Of a DNA stretch of 64,000 nucleotides, positions 62,696 to 64,000 are shown in pieces. Below the pieces are notes generated by a model that saw only the letters and a list, made by a program, of their open reading frames with translations, was not told where the DNA came from and searched no databases. Made by a program: the position numbers and the translations under genes. This stretch comes from Hydrogenibacillus sp. GTDB taxonomy: Bacteria > Bacillota > Bacilli > Thermicanales > DSM-22653. Each line of letters opens with the position of its first letter. Position 1 is the stretch's first letter. The DNA lies in NCBI GenBank assembly GCA_014896255.1, contig JADBKT010000020.1, positions 1 to 64,000 of the forward strand. Reading direction: 5' to 3'.

Positions 62696-63430
62696 TTGGA
62701 CGACGCGAACATGCGACCGGATGCGCGCCTGGAGGCGTTGTTTGAGCTGATTCCGCCGGGAAGGCGGGTCGCCGACATCGGGACGGATCATGCCTATTTG
62801 CCGCTGTTGCTCGTCGAACGGCGAAAAAGCCCGTTCGTCGTCGCCACGGACCTGCGTCCCGGGCCGCTTGCCGCCGCCCGACGGCACATCGAGGCCCGGG
62901 GACTTGCGGATGTGATCGAGCTGCGGCAGGGAGACGGACTCGAGCCGCTCGCACCCGGAGAGGTCGACCTCGTCGTCATCGCCGGCCTCGGCGCGGAGCG
63001 GATTGTCGCCATACTGGACGCCGCCGGCGAAAAGGCGCGAAGTTATCCGGAGTGGGCGTTCATGCCGCATACGCCGGCCGAACCGCTGAGGCGCTACGCA
63101 TATGCGAACGGGCTGGAGATCATCTCCGAGCGGGTCGTCCCGTCCGGCGGGCGCTTTTATGAACTCGTCGCCGTGCGCCGTGGCGATGGCGCCGCGCCGT
63201 ATGTCGGTCTGAGCGTGCCGACGGAGGCGGCGTTCTGGCTCGGGCCGCTGAATATGCGCCGGCCGTCGGCGGCTTTTTGCGCATATTGGCAGGGGATGCT
63301 CGGGCACTGGGAGCGGCTTTTGAACGCGCTTGGGGCGGTGGGCGGGGCGTCGGCCGAAGCGACGCTCAAAGCGTTAAGCGCCCGCCGGGCGATGATCGAA
63401 CGGGCCCTTGAGGGATTACGTCAAGCGTGA
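62696..63430 (+). CDS. trmK: tRNA (adenine(22)-N(1))-methyltransferase
   Basis: A 244-residue SAM methyltransferase: GRRVADIGTDHAYLPLLLVE (SAM motif I), ATDLRPGPLAAARRHIEARG, LRQGDGLEPL, DLVVIAGLGAERIVAIL, then a C-terminal helical domain with RFYELVAV. It matches TrmK (YqfN), which makes m1A22 in tRNA. TTG 62696 has GAGG upstream; ATG 62711 is an alternative that removes five residues. Followed by the Nif3-like gene as in Bacillus. Confidence 0.92.
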   Translation: MDDANMRPDARLEALFELIPPGRRVADIGTDHAYLPLLLVERRKSPFVVATDLRPGPLAAARRHIEARGLADVIELRQGDGLEPLAPGEVDLVVIAGLGAERIVAILDAAGEKARSYPEWAFMPHTPAEPLRRYAYANGLEIISERVVPSGGRFYELVAVRRGDGAAPYVGLSVPTEAAFWLGPLNMRRPSAAFCAYWQGMLGHWERLLNALGAVGGASAEATLKALSARRAMIERALEGLRQA

Positions 63431-63522
63431 TGGCGATGAACGCTTGAGCGCGGTACGGAAGATGCATGGACCGAAGTCGATGGCATGCGGCTGCCGATGG
63501 CGTTGGAAGGAGGGGTCGAAAG

Positions 63523-64000
63523 TTGCGCGTGCGTGAGATGATCCCGTTGTTGGAGCGGTTGGCCCCGCCGGAATTGGCCCTCGCCGGCGATCCGATTGGT
63601 CTCGCCGTCGGTTCGGAGACCAAGGAGGTGCGGCGCGCGATGGTTGCCCTGGAAGTCACGGAGGCGGTCGTGGAACGCGCCGTGGAAGCGAATGCCGATC
63701 TTCTCGTCGTGCACCACGCGCCGCTCTATCGACCGATGAAGGCGCTTCGCACCGATCAGCCGCCGGGCAAGCTTTTGGCGAGGCTGCTCGCTCATGACAT
63801 GGCCGTCTACGTCATGCACACGAACGCCGATGTCGCACCGGACGGGCTGGGCGATGCGTTTGCCGAGCGGTTGGGACTGCGGGAGGTCGAGGTGCTGGAG
63901 GTGACCTTCCGCGAACCGCTCTACAAGCTCGTCGTCTTTGTCCCCACGTCGCACCATGATCAGGTGCTGCGGGCGATCGGCGACGCCGGCGCGGGGTGGA
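63523..64000 (+). CDS. Nif3-like dinuclear metal center protein (YqfO type), 5' part
   Basis: TTG 63523 follows GGAAGGAGGGG and opens a frame that runs off the window end. The 159 visible residues begin MRVREMIPLLERLAPPELAL, then LVVHHAPLYRPM with metal histidines, and AVYVMHTNADVAPDGLGDAF, the second metal motif. These are hallmarks of the Nif3/YqfO (GTP cyclohydrolase I type 2-like) family, whose biochemical role is unsettled. Adjacent to trmK in many Firmicutes. Confidence 0.93.
   Translation, partial: MRVREMIPLLERLAPPELALAGDPIGLAVGSETKEVRRAMVALEVTEAVVERAVEANADLLVVHHAPLYRPMKALRTDQPPGKLLARLLAHDMAVYVMHTNADVAPDGLGDAFAERLGLREVEVLEVTFREPLYKLVVFVPTSHHDQVLRAIGDAGAGW

Overview
The window looks like chromosomal DNA from a GC-rich, spore-forming member of the Bacillales (Bacillota). 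Gene order follows the Bacillus subtilis chromosome in three blocks: trpEDCFBA-hisC-tyrA-aroA; ypiB-ypiF-qcrABC ... yitT-mazG-dapB-mgsA-cca-birA; and mtaB ... yqeW ... rpsU-yqfC-yqfD-phoH-pgpH-ybeY-dgkA-cdd-era-yqzL-recO-glyQS ... ccpN-ppsR-ppdK ... dnaG-sigA-trmK-nif3. Sporulation genes yqfC and yqfD, IDEAL-domain and DUF2487 proteins, a TPP riboswitch on thiC and a TRAP-type trp leader all fit. TTG and GTG starts are frequent and G/C-ending codons dominate. A thermophilic high-GC lineage such as Hydrogenibacillus is a guess only.

Layout. 1-216: end of a molybdate permease gene. 246-10667: aromatic amino acid supraoperon behind a transcription attenuator whose parts can all be read (GAG repeats, antiterminator, terminator). 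10698-12832: a promoter plus terminator, then a metal-ligand-less amidohydrolase-like protein, an ECF-type sigma factor and a membrane protein. 12931-16390: ypiB-like and ypiF genes, the cytochrome bc complex qcrABC, and an extra cytochrome c that copies the heme domain of QcrC. 16482-21622: YitT protein, MazG-like protein, dapB, mgsA, cca, birA. 21701-27379: accessory region with a DUF3055 protein, a YcnK-like copper regulator, a DMT exporter, a soluble chemoreceptor with a degenerate globin domain, a frameshifted gene and a YbjQ-like protein. 27501-29645: thiamin-regulated thiC. 29750-33280: a decay zone with an SDR/TnpB chimera, intact nadA and nadC, only the tail of nadB, and a broken TPM gene.

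33377-64000: the conserved yqeV-to-yqfO block with insertions: a Nudix-DeoC fusion, a prohibitin, a small unknown gene, a DsbA-like lipoprotein, and a MarR/HlyD/EmrB efflux operon between glyS and ccpN. These genes cover tRNA modification, ribosome maturation, c-di-AMP turnover, repair, replication initiation and housekeeping transcription. CcpN, the PPDK regulatory protein and PPDK form one locus controlling PEP/pyruvate flux.

I found no CRISPR array, rRNA, tRNA, prophage or obvious defence island. The best candidates for something undescribed are the amidohydrolase-like/ECF cassette, the globin-like/CZB chemoreceptor, the Nudix-DeoC fusion and the duplicated QcrC heme domain. The trp leader is the best-supported regulatory finding.
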